Origin: Pogostemon cablin
Taxonomy: Eukaryota; Streptophyta; Magnoliopsida; Lamiales; Lamiaceae
Length of the DNA: 64,000 nucleotides
NCBI GenBank assembly: GCA_023678885.1
Contig: CM043013.1
Coordinates: forward strand, 21,670,791-21,734,790
Reading direction: 5' to 3'
The position numbers were made by a program, and so were the translations under genes. The notes under the pieces were generated by a model. That model searched no databases. It was given only the letters and a program-made list of their open reading frames with translations, and had not been told where the DNA came from. The stretch's first letter is position 1. Each line of letters begins with the position of its first letter. This document shows positions 36,719-48,527 of this stretch, one piece after another.

Positions 36719-39666
36719 TTGTTTAGCTGTGTCGATGATATGTGGGTCAGTATACATTGGAACTATTGACCAACCACCAGACCGACCAACGGACCAACCC
36801 TATGTGGAACTCTAACCCGACGGATCTAGAAATAGCAACAGGGGACATTTGGAAAAACTTGACTGATCTAGAAATAGTAAAAGGGCACCTTTGAAAAATA
36901 GACGCGATAAAATGTAATCTCATTATCAAGTTTATAGTGCGATTGATCGATGATATGTGGGTCGATAGACAATGGAACCATTAATCGACCACCAGACTAA
37001 CCCTACTGTAGAACTACTACCCGACTGATCCAGAAATAGCAAAAAGGGACCTTTGGAAAATAGACGCGTTAAAAATTAATCTCATTATCAAGTTTACAGG
37101 GCGATCGGTCGATGATATATAGGACGATAGATGTTGGAACTATTAACCAACCACCTGACCGACCTTATTGTGGAACTCCTAACCGACTTATTTAGAAATA
37201 GCAAATGGGGACCTTTGGAGAATAGACGCGATACAATGTAATCTTATTATCAAGTTTGTAGTGTGATTGGTCGATGATATGTAGGTCGATAGACATTGGA
37301 ACTATTAACCGACCACCAGACCGACCAACCGACTAACCCTACTGTAGAACTACAACCTGACTGATCTAGAAATAGCAAAGAAGGACCTTTGGAAAATAGA
37401 CGCGTTAAAATTAATCTTATTATCGAGTTTACAGGGCGATCGGTCGATGATATGTGGGACAGTAGACGTTGGAACTATTAACCAACCACCTGATCGATCC
37501 ACCGACCGACTGACCTTACTGTAGAACTTCAACCCAACTGATCTAGAAATAGAAAAGGGAGACCTTTGGAAAATAGACACGATAAAATATAATCTCGTTA
37601 ACTGACCAATCCTACTGTAGAACTCCTACCCGAGTGATCTAAAAATAGCAAAGGGGGACCTTTGGAAAAACTGTAGAACTTCTACCCGACATATTTAGAA
37701 ATAGCAAATAAAGACCTTTAGAAAATAGACGCGATAAAATGTAATTTAATTATCAAGTTTACAGTGCGATTGGTTGATGATATGTGGGTTGATAGACATT
37801 GGAACTATTAACTGATCACCAGACCGACCAACCGACTAACCATACTATAGAACTGCTACCCGACTGATCTAGAAATAGAAAAGAGGGACCTCTGCAAAAT
37901 AGACGCGTTAAAAATTAATCTCATTATCAAGTTTACAATGTAATCTGTCTATGATATGTGGGTCGGTGGACATTGGAACTATTAAACGACCACTAGATCA
38001 ACCAATCGACCAACCTTAACGTAGAACTCCTACCCGACTGATCTAAAAATAGCAAAGGGGGACCTTTGGAAAATAGACACGTTAAAAGTTAATCTCATTA
38101 TCAAGATTTCACAGGGCCATCAGTCAATGTTATGTGTGTAGGTAGACGTTAGAATTATTAACCGACCACCAATCCAACCAACCTACCGAACCTACTTAAG
38201 AACTCCTACCCGACTGATCAATAAAATGCAAAGGGGGATCTTTGGAAAATAGACGCGATAAAAAATAATCTCATTATTAGTTTACAGGGCGATCGATCGA
38301 TGATATGCGGGTCGGTAGACATTGGAACTATTAACTGACCACCAGACCAACCAACCGACCAATCTTACTATAGAACTCCTATGCGACTGATCTAGATATA
38401 GCAAAGGGATGTTTGAAAAATAGACGCGATAAAATGTAATCTTATTATCAAGTTATAGGGCGATTGGTCAATAATATGTAAGTCAGTACACGTTAGAACT
38501 ATTAATCGACCACCAGACCGACCAATAGACCAGCCCTATTATAGAATTACTACTCGACTTATATAGAAATAGCAGAGGGAGACATTTAGAAAATAGACGC
38601 GTTAAAAGTTAATCTCATTATCAAGTTTACAAGGCGATCGATTGATGATATGTGGGTCTGTAGATATTGGAACTATTAACGGACCATCTGACCGACCCTA
38701 CTGTGGAACTCTTACCTGACAGATTTAAAAATTAAGAAGGGGGGCCTTTGAAAAATAAACACTTTAAAAATTAATTTAATTATCAAGTTTACATGGCTAT
38801 CGGTAGATGATATGTGAGTCGGTAGATGATAGAACTATTAATTGACAACCTGACCAACCGACCAACCGACCCTACTATAAAACACCTACTCGACCGATCT
38901 ATAAATAGAAATGGGGGACCTTTGGAAAATAGGTATGATAAAAGGTAATCTCGTTAACCAACAAACCCTAATATAGAACTCCCACCTGACTGATCTAAAA
39001 ATAGCAAAAGGGACCTTTGGAAAATAGACGTGATAAAATGTAATCTCATTATAATGCTTACAGTGTGATTGGTCGATGATTTGTCGGTCGATAGATATTG
39101 GAACTATTAACCGACAACCAGACCGACAAACCCTACTGCAGAATTGCTGCCCGACTGATATAGGAATACCAGAGAGAGACCTTTGAAAAATTGAGGCGTT
39201 AAAAATTTATCTAATTATCAAGTTTACAGGGCGATCGTTCGATGATATGTGGGTCGGTAGAAGTTTAAAATTTTAACCAACCACCTGACCGACCAACCGA
39301 CCGACTCTAGTGTGGAACTCCTACCCATCTAATCTAGATATAGCAAAGGGTGACCTTTAGAAAATAGACACGATAAAATATAATCTCATTAACTGACTAA
39401 CCCTTCTGTAGAACTCCTACCCGAGTGATCTACAAATAGCAAAGGGGGGGGACCTTTGGAAAAACAGTAGAACTTCTGGCCGACTGTTCTTGAAATAGTA
39501 AATAAAGACCTTTGAAAAATAGATGCGATAAAATATTATTTCATTATCAAGTTTACAGTGCGATTGGTTGATGATATGTGGGTTGATAGACATTGAAACT
39601 ATTAACCGACCACCAGGCCGAACAACCGACTAACCCTACTATAAAACTGCTACCCGACTGATTTAT
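36719..39666. repeat. Tandem array, ~165-180-bp monomer, about 16 units
   Basis: The monomer contains GATGATATGTGGGTCGGTAG, ACCGACCACCAGACCGACC, GAACTCCTACCCGACTGATC and GGACCTTTGGAAAATAGACG. The GATGATATGTGGG word falls near 36,733, 36,950, 37,110, 37,272, 37,446, 37,772, 37,950, 38,129, 38,298, 38,469, 38,646, 38,808, 39,074, 39,241 and 39,567. Shortened units (near 37,600, 38,950 and 39,400) recur. The pattern at 37,262-37,860 repeats at 39,066-39,660, giving a higher-order period of about 1.8 kb. It lies inside an Athila-like retrotransposon region. Confidence 0.9.
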
Positions 39667-39669
39667 ACA

Positions 39670-40250
39670 TGATAATCTATTATTTGATCATAATTGTGGT
39701 GTGAATAATATTTTGAAGTATTTTTGAGCATGAATAGGGTGTATAAGAAGTGCAAAAACAGGGCAAAAATGAGGTGAAGTGTGAAAATTGGAAAACAGGG
39801 AAAAAACACTGCACGGGCCGAGCACAGTACATGGCCCTGTAAGGCCTGGCCATATACTGATATCAGAAGTGGCTACTCACCTAGGGTCTTGGGCGAGCTT
39901 CGAGCTCGAGCCGTGCAGAAGAGCAAGAACATGGGCCGTGTGCGAAGCACGGCCTTGTAATGCATGGGAGTGTTCGAATGTCAGAAAATGCTACACGGCC
40001 ACACTTGAGGCCGTGTAGCGCTACATGAGCCATGAAGGGTTTGAAGCCAGTTTTTAAAAGGGCCGATACGTATTCATTCCACACACATACCATCTCTTCC
40101 GTACGCACTACTATCACACCAAATCCTTCTCCTTGAGCATAAATCGACACACAAAGGTTAATTTTGAGAGATTGAGAGTGAGTTTCTTCAATTATTAATA
40201 CCAAGAACACTTCTCCACATTCAAGTTTGAAAGGTATGAATTCTTCTAGT
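39670..40250 (+). mobile_element. Athila-type LTR fragment (family B), 5' part
   Basis: It begins TGATAATC. It shares with the LTR at 41,803 the layout of a TGAT start and a zone of CACGGCC/GGCCGTGTA-type words (39,810-40,030) followed by AGCCAGTTTTTAAAA. The LTR end is missing, so it is truncated or diverged. Confidence 0.6.
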
Positions 40251-41790
40251 TATGATTAGACATTTGATTTGATTTGGTAGATTTGGATTGGATTGTACTA
40301 ATATTGTTGGTTTTTGGGAGGTTTTTACTTTGGGATTTTTATTTTCAGTTTTACGCGGTTTACTTTTCGTTATTTTTGGTATTTTGGTTTGATTTTTATT
40401 ATTTGGATGTGATGGGAATTTGATCTTATTTATTGTGGATGAGAATTGATGTGCTTTGTTATCTTGAGATGGATGATCCTGTTCATGCATGTTATGTGTT
40501 TTTGTTATGTTTCTTGTTTGGAATGTTTTTGATTTTGTGTTATTTTTATTTTTTTTTATTCTTGTCGGGATAGATTGGTGGTATATTTTTGGGAATGTGT
40601 TGAGTATTTTTGAATATGAGTTATGATGCATTGTTTGTGATAAGTGATGGCAAGCATATTAATGTTTTCTACTTATTGAAATTGTAACATGGATTACATA
40701 AGTTGTTCAATTTTGAGAGCTATGAAGGGTAATTAGGTTTCTTTTGGTCCAAGCAAAAGCTTGTGAGAGTTGAGCCTCAGCCGTGCCTCCATGGTTAATT
40801 ATTGATGAGAGGACATGTTGTACTTAGACAAACTAGAACTTGCTCTTGGACTATAGGAATGAAGCCCGAATGATTGAAATTTGTGACATGATCTTAGGCC
40901 ATCCTTGTTAAATGAAGTCATAACCATAAAATTCCTTACCTAAAACACTATCTCTAGTTAACCAATTTGAGCCTATAAGCATTTTCTTTGTGATTTGAGC
41001 ACAATACAAGCCTTGAAAACCCACTGGAGCCTTATATATATAACCTATGTGTGGATAATTGAGGATGATGATGGTTTACAAGGGAAGATATGGAAAAATG
41101 TGCAAGTAAATGGAAGAAATGTTGAATCAAGAAAAAGGATGAAAGAGCTTAAGTTAAAAAGTAAGTGCAACTTCAACAAAAAAGCGGAAAGGAGAAAATC
41201 ATAAAATATGCTTAAGAAATACAAAAGTTAAAGAAATAGAAGTATGCCATCCAAAAGTAGCTCAATACATCCATGGTATGTTGATATTTAGTGCTTTTGA
41301 ATAATTGACAAAGGGAGGAAGTTTGAAAGTGAAGAAGTTGAAGAAAAGAATCATCTCTTCGATTATCTACACTTGAATAGTCACTATTAACCAAAGTTTC
41401 CTACCCTACCAAAGAGCCTAAATATTACATCCTCAGATAAAGACCTTTTTGATCACTGATCGAAACTAGGGTGGCTCGTGAACATAGTCCATGAGCAAGC
41501 CTATGGTGAGTCAGTTCTAGCCAGTTGATGAGTGTTGTTGAAAACCTTACTCCAAAGAGTGTTGAGTGAATTTGATATCCTACGAGAGACTTGGATTGAA
41601 AGGGAATTGATTACTCTTTTGTCATTCTTAAGATTGAACTTGTTAATCTTTCATGTTATAAGTTTGATGATGTAGAGATACTTAATATTACTTGTGATGT
41701 GTTGTGGTTTATGTTCATTACGTGTTTTCTTGGTGAAAATTACTCCTCTTGTTTATAATTTTTCATTGTTCGAGGACGAACAACACTTTA
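40251..41790 (+). other. Athila-type 3' non-coding region
   Basis: A T-rich stretch (to about 40,640) is followed by sequence typical of the region before the 3' LTR in Athila elements (AACCAATTTGAGCC, TTTGTGATTTGAGC, ACCAAAGAGCCTA). The end of that region carries TTCGAGGACGAACAA before the polypurine tract. No open frame. Its 41,385-41,540 part is related to 45,600-45,750. Confidence 0.6.
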
Positions 41791-41802
41791 AGTTTGGGGG
41801 GT
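41791..41802 (+). other. Polypurine tract of Athila-type element
   Basis: AGTTTGGGGGGT precedes the LTR start TGATCGTTG. The upstream CGAGGACGAACAA word is a common companion of this tract in plant Ty3 elements. Confidence 0.7.
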
Positions 41803-43505
41803 TGATCGTTGTCATTTTCACCTAGATTTTAGTGTCTTTGTTTGTGGATTTTCGAATGTTTTTATCCGTATTTATGTGACTTTTGGTGGAGTTATTGTAA
41901 TTATGAGAAATGTGGTTTGTATTGATAAAATTGTGTAAATGAGCTTAAATATGTGTAAAACTGGTCAGGAAATGGAGAAAAACGGAGTCGAGAGCAAAAC
42001 AGAGATGGAAGTACAGGGCATGTCCTGACACGGTCCATGTGCGAAACACGGGCCTGTCCGAGGTGGCCGTGTACTGTCATCAGAACAATGAGCTCGCCTA
42101 GGAGGATGGCCGTGTTCTGGCGCACGAGCCGTGCAACAGTGCACGCCCCGTGTGCAGAACATAGGCCTGTAAGAGAAAGCCGTGCAATATCGTCAGAAAA
42201 CACTACACGCCCATGACCGAGGCTGTGTAGCACAGCTCGAGCCGTGTCCGAAAGCACGCACAACATGCCGAACTAGGTGTGCACTATACGAGCCATGCGC
42301 TGCTACACGGCCCGTGTAGGTGCAAAAGCCAGTGCAGTTTTTAAAATATTTCGGAAGCTTTTAGAAGGCCCTTAATGATATAAAAGGATGACTTTTGCAA
42401 AAATTAGAGGGGAAGATCATAATTAGAGCAGTTACACACACTCCATACTATATTTTCACACACTAGATCCATTAGATTCATCTCCATCCATTAGATCCAT
42501 CAATTCCACTTGATCTTCATCAATCCATCCATCCACCATTTGAGAAGAGAAAAAGCATCAAGGATTGAAGAAGTTAGCATTTTGAAGAGAAGGAAGGATT
42601 CTCCATGAAAGGGAAGCCAATCTACTTTTCAATTATTAATTTTTTTCTCATTTTGGCTCAAATGGAGCAAGCCTTTGATTATATTTATCTAAACACAATG
42701 TGTAGTGGCTAGTCCTATAGTAGGACTAATCATATGAATGGTTGAGATGAAAGCTAGATGTGTAGAACTTGAGAAGTGAATTGAGTTAAATTGTGGATTT
42801 CTTTTTATGATATATGAATCATGTTTCATTTCAATACTTGTGTAATTAAATTCTCTATTCATAGTGTTAGGATGGCCATTCCAATGTTATGAGTGGATGT
42901 TTAATTGAATCATATATTAGAATGAGCATGCATGTTAGTGTGAGTGGAGGTAAGCCATACACTTCTTTTGCTTAGAACATTCATAGAGGGACACTTAAGA
43001 AATTGAGTGAGAAGAACCAAACTTATGATCATAGTACCTTAAGGGAATTGAGATTAAGATCAATTCTAGGAGATTTAGATTTGTAAAAGAGTCGAGAACC
43101 TAATTGCCTTGACCATAGGGATTAGAGGTAAAAACGTGATTGCTTTTAGTCCACAAATTAATGAAATTCATTGACAATAGTTGTGCATATCTAGCTAGAT
43201 TCTTAACCATGATTATGATTAGCCTTACTCTCTTCTTAAGTGAATTCTATCTCCATTTCATTCATCATTTGTTGGTTGTTTGATTCATAATGTTGATTAG
43301 TTCAATTTCTTAGTTAATTGAGTAGAATAATAAGTAGAAGTCTAAATAACAAACCTTCAATCTATCATTCTTACAAAGTATAAATCAATGGAAAATCCGG
43401 ATATAACCATGAGTTTACTTTCCCTTGGGACGATAATCTTATAAATTTTGTACTTGGTCATATGTGTACTCGACGATAGAGTCTCTTACTCTTACACATT
43501 TTACA
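41803..43505 (+). mobile_element. Athila-type 3' LTR (family B)
   Basis: TGATCGTT to TTTTACA, 1,703 bp. It contains a GGCCGTG-rich dyad zone (42,030-42,330). Near the end is CCCTTGGGACGATAATC, the expected position of the conserved CCCTTGGG block of Athila LTRs. Exact TSD not found. Confidence 0.65.
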
Positions 43506-43526
43506 AGAAATGCGACAAAGAACAAT

Positions 43527-44195
43527 CAACTATGCATTTTTAATTCATACTCAGAATTGTTTTGTGCATCATTAACTGTTATGTAGAGTCTGAATATATA
43601 TCTTGGTTATTGATTGAGTGCATACACTGCTGAGCAGGATTCCGAGTTATGATTCTAAGTGAGGGGACTCCGAAACTTTATTAGAACTATCATATATGAA
43701 TACTCGTTAATTGAATTGAATTCATGTTAATAAATAGGATAAAGAGGATAATTTTATAGTACCTATAAAGGGAGATTATATCGGGTTAGAGTACCAATCC
43801 TAGGGGGAAATAATTGATACTGATAGTACCTAGAAAGGGGGGTGGAATTATATTTCTTGCCCCAAGGTTATTCACATGTGTTATACGTATGTTTGCTTGT
43901 GTCTATAGAGTAAATATGTATGGCTTAGTGATGCATCCATATTCCACAAGGCAGAGTCGAACATTGATCACGAAAGGGAAATTAAGGACTGAAACTGAAT
44001 TATCCTAGAGCTACCTATTCTCCAACTTGATTCACTTTCGTATGATTTTAAGTGCTTTTATTTTAACTGTTATTTAATTTTAGTAATTTGATTAATCAGT
44101 TAATAATTCTCAAACCTTATTGCCATTGTCTTAATTAATTTAGTTAATAATTAAATTGATAATACGCCTTCCTTTGGGTTCGATATTTCACTTGG
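43527..44195 (+). mobile_element. Family-A LTR 3' fragment, forward arm of a palindrome
   Basis: It aligns with the last ~670 bp of the LTRs at 33,082 and 50,532 (for example GGCAGAGTCG, GATAATACGCC and TTCGATATTTCACTTGG) but stops before the LTR end. It is followed by a reversed LTR of the same family. Confidence 0.8.
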
Positions 44196-44198
44196 ACT

Positions 44199-45598
44199 TA
44201 ATGCACGTTTTTTTTGCACGCAAAATTATTCCCCAAGTATTAGGGATGTCAGTTGCAGCTTAAGCAAGCGACCAAGTGAAATATCGAACCCAAAGGATGG
44301 CGTATTATCAATTTAATTATTTACTAAATTAATTAAGATGAATGACAATTAATTTTGAGGTTTGATTATCTACTACTAAATAATTAATTAAAATAACAAA
44401 TAAAATAAATAATACTAGAAGAATGCGAAAGTGGATCAAGTAGGAGAGTAGGTGACCCTAGGATAATTCGGTTTCACTCATTAATTTCCCTTTCGTGTAT
44501 CAATGTCCGATTATGCCTTATGGAATATGGACGCATTACTAAGCCATGCATATTTACTCTATAGACACAAGAAAATATGCGTATAACACGTGTGAATAAC
44601 ATTGGAGTAAGAGATATAACTTCACCCCCCTCTCTAGATACTATCAGTATCAATTATTTCCCTGGCCAATTGGTATTCTAACCCGATATGATCTCCCTTT
44701 ATATGTACTATAAAATTACCCTCTTTATCCTACTTATCAATTTGAATCCTATTCAATTAATAAAAATTTATATATGATAGTTCTAATGAAGCTTCGAAGT
44801 CCCCTCACTTAGAATCATAACATGGAATCCTGGTCAGCAGTGAACGCACTCAATCAATAACCAAGATATGTATTCAGACTCTACATAATAGTTAATGATG
44901 CACAAAATGACCGTGAATATGGATTAATAAACCTAATCATATATAAAATCAATCCATAAGTAGTGTTGTACGGCGTATACACACGAAAGTTCAATTAATT
45001 CATAAGAACCTTCAAAATCCTAGATCTACCAAAATATTTCTAGCCGATGATGTTGTGAAGAACAATAATGGAGGTTGGATAGATCTTACCCATATGTCCG
45101 GAAAATTAAGAAGTAGAAGAAAAGAATTAGGAAAACCTTTGGTGTAGAAATCTCCTTTCTTCTCTCTTCCGTCTCTTCAAATCCTCTTGGTTCTCCTTCT
45201 TGATTCCACAGACGAATCTTCACAGTGATGGATGGATGGAGGAAAGGACATGGATGATGGTTGGGGGGTGATCCCCGCTTGTGGGGTATATGATGATTGT
45301 GTTTCTTCTCTCTAATCCAATCTAATCTCCCATGAATAATAATATGATCTATATCCCCTTTTATACTTGTGAGCTCTCCTTATGGACCTTGGATGGGCTT
45401 TTTTTTGGAAAATATGGAAATACACACACTGAAGGTGTAAATCCCATCAAAATCAGCCGTTTGACCAGACCAATTTTGGTCGAACGGTGGTCGAATAACC
45501 TTTCTTTAAGACGGAGCACATTCTGTTCGACTTGACCTCTTCCATTCAACCATTCAGATTCTGGTCGAATGGATCCGCTTGATCGATCTAAGTTTTGA
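44199..45598 (-). mobile_element. Family-A LTR, reversed, truncated
   Basis: It starts TAATGCACG (mutated form of TGATGCGCA, the complement of the LTR end) and runs to about 45,598, short of the LTR's other end. With 43,527-44,195 it forms an inverted repeat with arms of about 670 bp and almost no spacer. Confidence 0.8.
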
Positions 45599-45755
45599 GT
45601 CAATTATCCATATATTTCCTACATTTTCCAAAGAGCCTATATTACAACCAAATAAAAGGCCTTTTTGATCCATGATTTGCTAGCTACAAGTAAAAGGAGA
45701 GTTCAGACAATGGGCAAGCTTATGGTTACGTATGCACTTGAATTGAATTTGAGCC
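45599..45755 (+). other. Athila-type non-coding fragment
   Basis: It contains CCAAAGAGCCTATATTAC and CCTTTTTGATCCATG, related to 41,395-41,460. It replaces the internal sequence expected beside the following LTR. Confidence 0.5.
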
Positions 45756-45818
45756 TAGTGGTAAGTATTCCTACCTGTCACGCAGGTGACCCGGGTTCGA
45801 TCCCTGGTAACGGCGCCA
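45756..45818 (+). other. tRNA-Asp(GTC)-derived sequence next to an LTR, 5'-truncated
   Basis: The 63 bases from TAGTGGTAAG to CGGCGCCA match plant tRNA-Asp: D-loop, anticodon loop CTGTCAC, T-loop GGTTCGATC, acceptor 3' strand, and CCA. The first ~10-12 nt of the tRNA, forming the 5' acceptor strand, are absent, so it is not a working gene. The anticodon stem has an A-C mismatch, and the T stem has a G-T pair where the usual form is G-C. The sequence sits where the reversed LTR's primer-binding site belongs, five bases from the LTR end. A nuclear tRNA gene would not encode CCA; a copy of mature tRNA, or the primer site itself, would. Confidence 0.85.
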
Positions 45819-45823
45819 AAACT

Positions 45824-48527
45824 TGATGCGCATTTTCTTTGCACGCAAAATTAATCCTCAAGTATAAAGGATATCAGTTGTAGCTTAAGCAAGCGACCAT
45901 GTTAAATATCGAACCCAAAGGACGGCGTATTATCAATTTAATTATTAACTAAATTAATTAAGACAAGATGACAATTAAGTTTGAGGTTTGAATTATTAAT
46001 CTACTAATAAAAATATTAAATAACAATTAAAATAAAATAAACACTAGAAGAATACGAATGTGGATCAAGAATGGAGAATAGGTAGCTCTAAGGTAATCCA
46101 GTTTTACTACTTAACTTCCCTCTCAAGTGCAGGCCGACTCTGCCTTGTGGACTATGGACGCATCACTAAACCATGCAAATCTACTCTATAGACACAAGTA
46201 AATAAGCGTGTAACACATGTGAATATCCTCGGAGCAACAGACGTAATTTTACCCCCCTTTCTAGGTACTATAAATATCAATTATTTTCCACTAAGATTGA
46301 GACTCTAACCTGATATGATCTCCCTTTATAGGTACTATAAAATTAAGCTTTTTATCCTGCTTACTAACCCGAATTCAATTCAATTAACAAACATTCATAT
46401 ATGATAGTTCTAATGAAGCTTTGGAGTACTCTCACTCAGAATCATAACATGAAATCCTGTTCAGCGGTGAACGCACTAAATCTACAACCAAGATATATAT
46501 TCAGACTGTATATACCAATTGAAGATGCACAAAACGACCGTGAATATGGATTAAGAAAGCACAATCTTATATAAAATAAATCCACAAGTAGTGTTGTACG
46601 AATGACACACAAGAGAGTTCAATTAATTCGTAAAACTTTCAAAACTCTAGTTCTACCAAAACGGTTCTACCCCATGATGTTGCGAAGAACAATCATGAGG
46701 GTTTGATAGATTTTACCCATATGTCTAGAAAATAAAAGATAAATTAGAAAATGAATAAAAAACCCTAGATGTGGGCGTCGTCGCGTCCTTCTCCATCTTG
46801 AATCCTCCACTTGGTTCTCCTCTTGATTCCACAAATGAATCTTCAAAGTGATGGATAGATGGAGGAAAGGATGTGGATGATGGTTGGGGGTGATCAACCC
46901 TTGTGGGGTGTAGTATTGTTGTGGCATCTCTCCAATTTAATCTCTCAATAATGATGTGATCTACATCCCTTTTATACTTGTAAGCTCTCCTTATGGACCT
47001 TTTATGGGCTTTTTGTTAACTTCCCTCTCAAGTGCAGGCCGACTCTGCCTTGTGGACTATGGACGCATCACTAAACCATGCAAATTTACTCTATAAACAC
47101 AAGTAAATATGCGTGTAACAAGTGTGAATAACCTAAGAGCAAGAGACGTAATTTCACCCCCCTTTCTTGGTACTATCAGTATCAATTATTTCTCACGTCT
47201 GGAACCTAACCCGATATGATCTCCCTTTTTAGGTACTATAAAATTACCCTATTTATCTTGCTTACTAACCCAAATTCAATTCAATTAATAAACATTCATA
47301 TATGATAGTTCTAATGAAGTTTCGGAGTCCCCTCACTTAAAATCATAACATTGAATCATGTTCAGCTGTGAACGCACTCAATCTACAACCAATATATATA
47401 TTCAGACTCCATATATCAATTGAAGATGCACCAAATGACCGTGAATATGGATTAAGAAAGCATAATCATATATAAAATAAATCCACAAGTAGTGTTGTAC
47501 GGAGACCATACAAGAGAGTTTAATTAATTCATACATAAACCCTAGAATTACCAAAACGGTTCTAGCCCATGATGTTGCGAAGAACAATCATGAGGGTTGG
47601 ATAGATCTTACCCATATATTCGGAAAATACAAGATAAATTAGGTAACGAATTAAACCCTAGATGCGGGAGTCGTCGCATCATTCTCTGTCTTGAATCCTC
47701 CTCTTGGTTCTCCTCTTGATTCCACAGATGAATATTCAAAGTGATGGATGGATGGAGGAAAGGATGTGGATGATGGTTGGGGGGTGATCCCCCCTTGTGG
47801 GGCATAGTATTGTGTTGTGGTTCTCTCCAATCACATGAATAATGATGTAAAATATATATAGGTATGAGAAGGGAATTAAATAAGGAAATAAATGATATGG
47901 GTAAATCATGGAGGATCATGTGATAAGGAGATTAATTGTGCTCCAAGAAATAGATAATTTTTGGAAATTTCGGAAATTTTCAGAAATTCTCGCTGCCAGC
48001 TGCGCGACTTCACGATTTTGAGCATAACTTCCTCGTCCAAACTCCGATTTGAGTGATTCTTACGCTCCTACGATCCTCTATTCCACAACTTTCTATAATA
48101 TCTCACAGAAACTCTAACATTTGAAGGTGTAACAAGACATGCAAAGTGGAACAGTCGTGCTGAATAGGAACAGCTTGCGCGATGTTACCATTTTGATCAT
48201 AACTTTCTCGATTGGACTCCAATTGAAGTGTTCCTTATGCCAAAACGATCCTCTTTTCTGTGGCTTTCCATTTATGCATCATACTTCTAGTTTAGAGCTC
48301 CACACTAATACAGAAAAATTACACAAGTTGGACGTGCATTTTTCAGCATTTTTGCACAACTTGTACATTTTCTCCAACTTTGCACTTTTGATCCTTTTTC
48401 CACCTAAAATGCACCTTTTTCTCACATATATTGAATATAAGACACTTGTGCTAATATATAACAATAATTCCCATAAAAGGTGTTAAATTGGACACTAAAA
48501 CACGCTTATTTTCACTTTTATCATCCG
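45824..48527 (-). mobile_element. Family-A LTR, reversed, with internal duplication
   Basis: It begins TGATGCGCAT and ends CTTTTATCA, both complements of the LTR termini. At 2,704 bp it is about 870 bp longer than other copies because the block starting near 46,107 (TTAACTTCCCTCTCAAGTGC) recurs at 47,016. Part of the U3 side (about 47,850-48,010) is unlike the other copies. It adjoins copia copy 2 at 48,528. Confidence 0.8.

Noticed and set aside
36719..39666. A CRISPR array
   Set aside because: The repeats are long (165-180 bp), without unique spacers, in a plant nuclear context. A satellite array is the right description.
45756..45818. A functional tRNA-Asp gene
   Set aside because: The 5' acceptor strand and first ~10 nt are missing, the anticodon stem has a mismatch, and CCA is present, which nuclear genes do not encode. 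Position at the LTR primer site explains it better.
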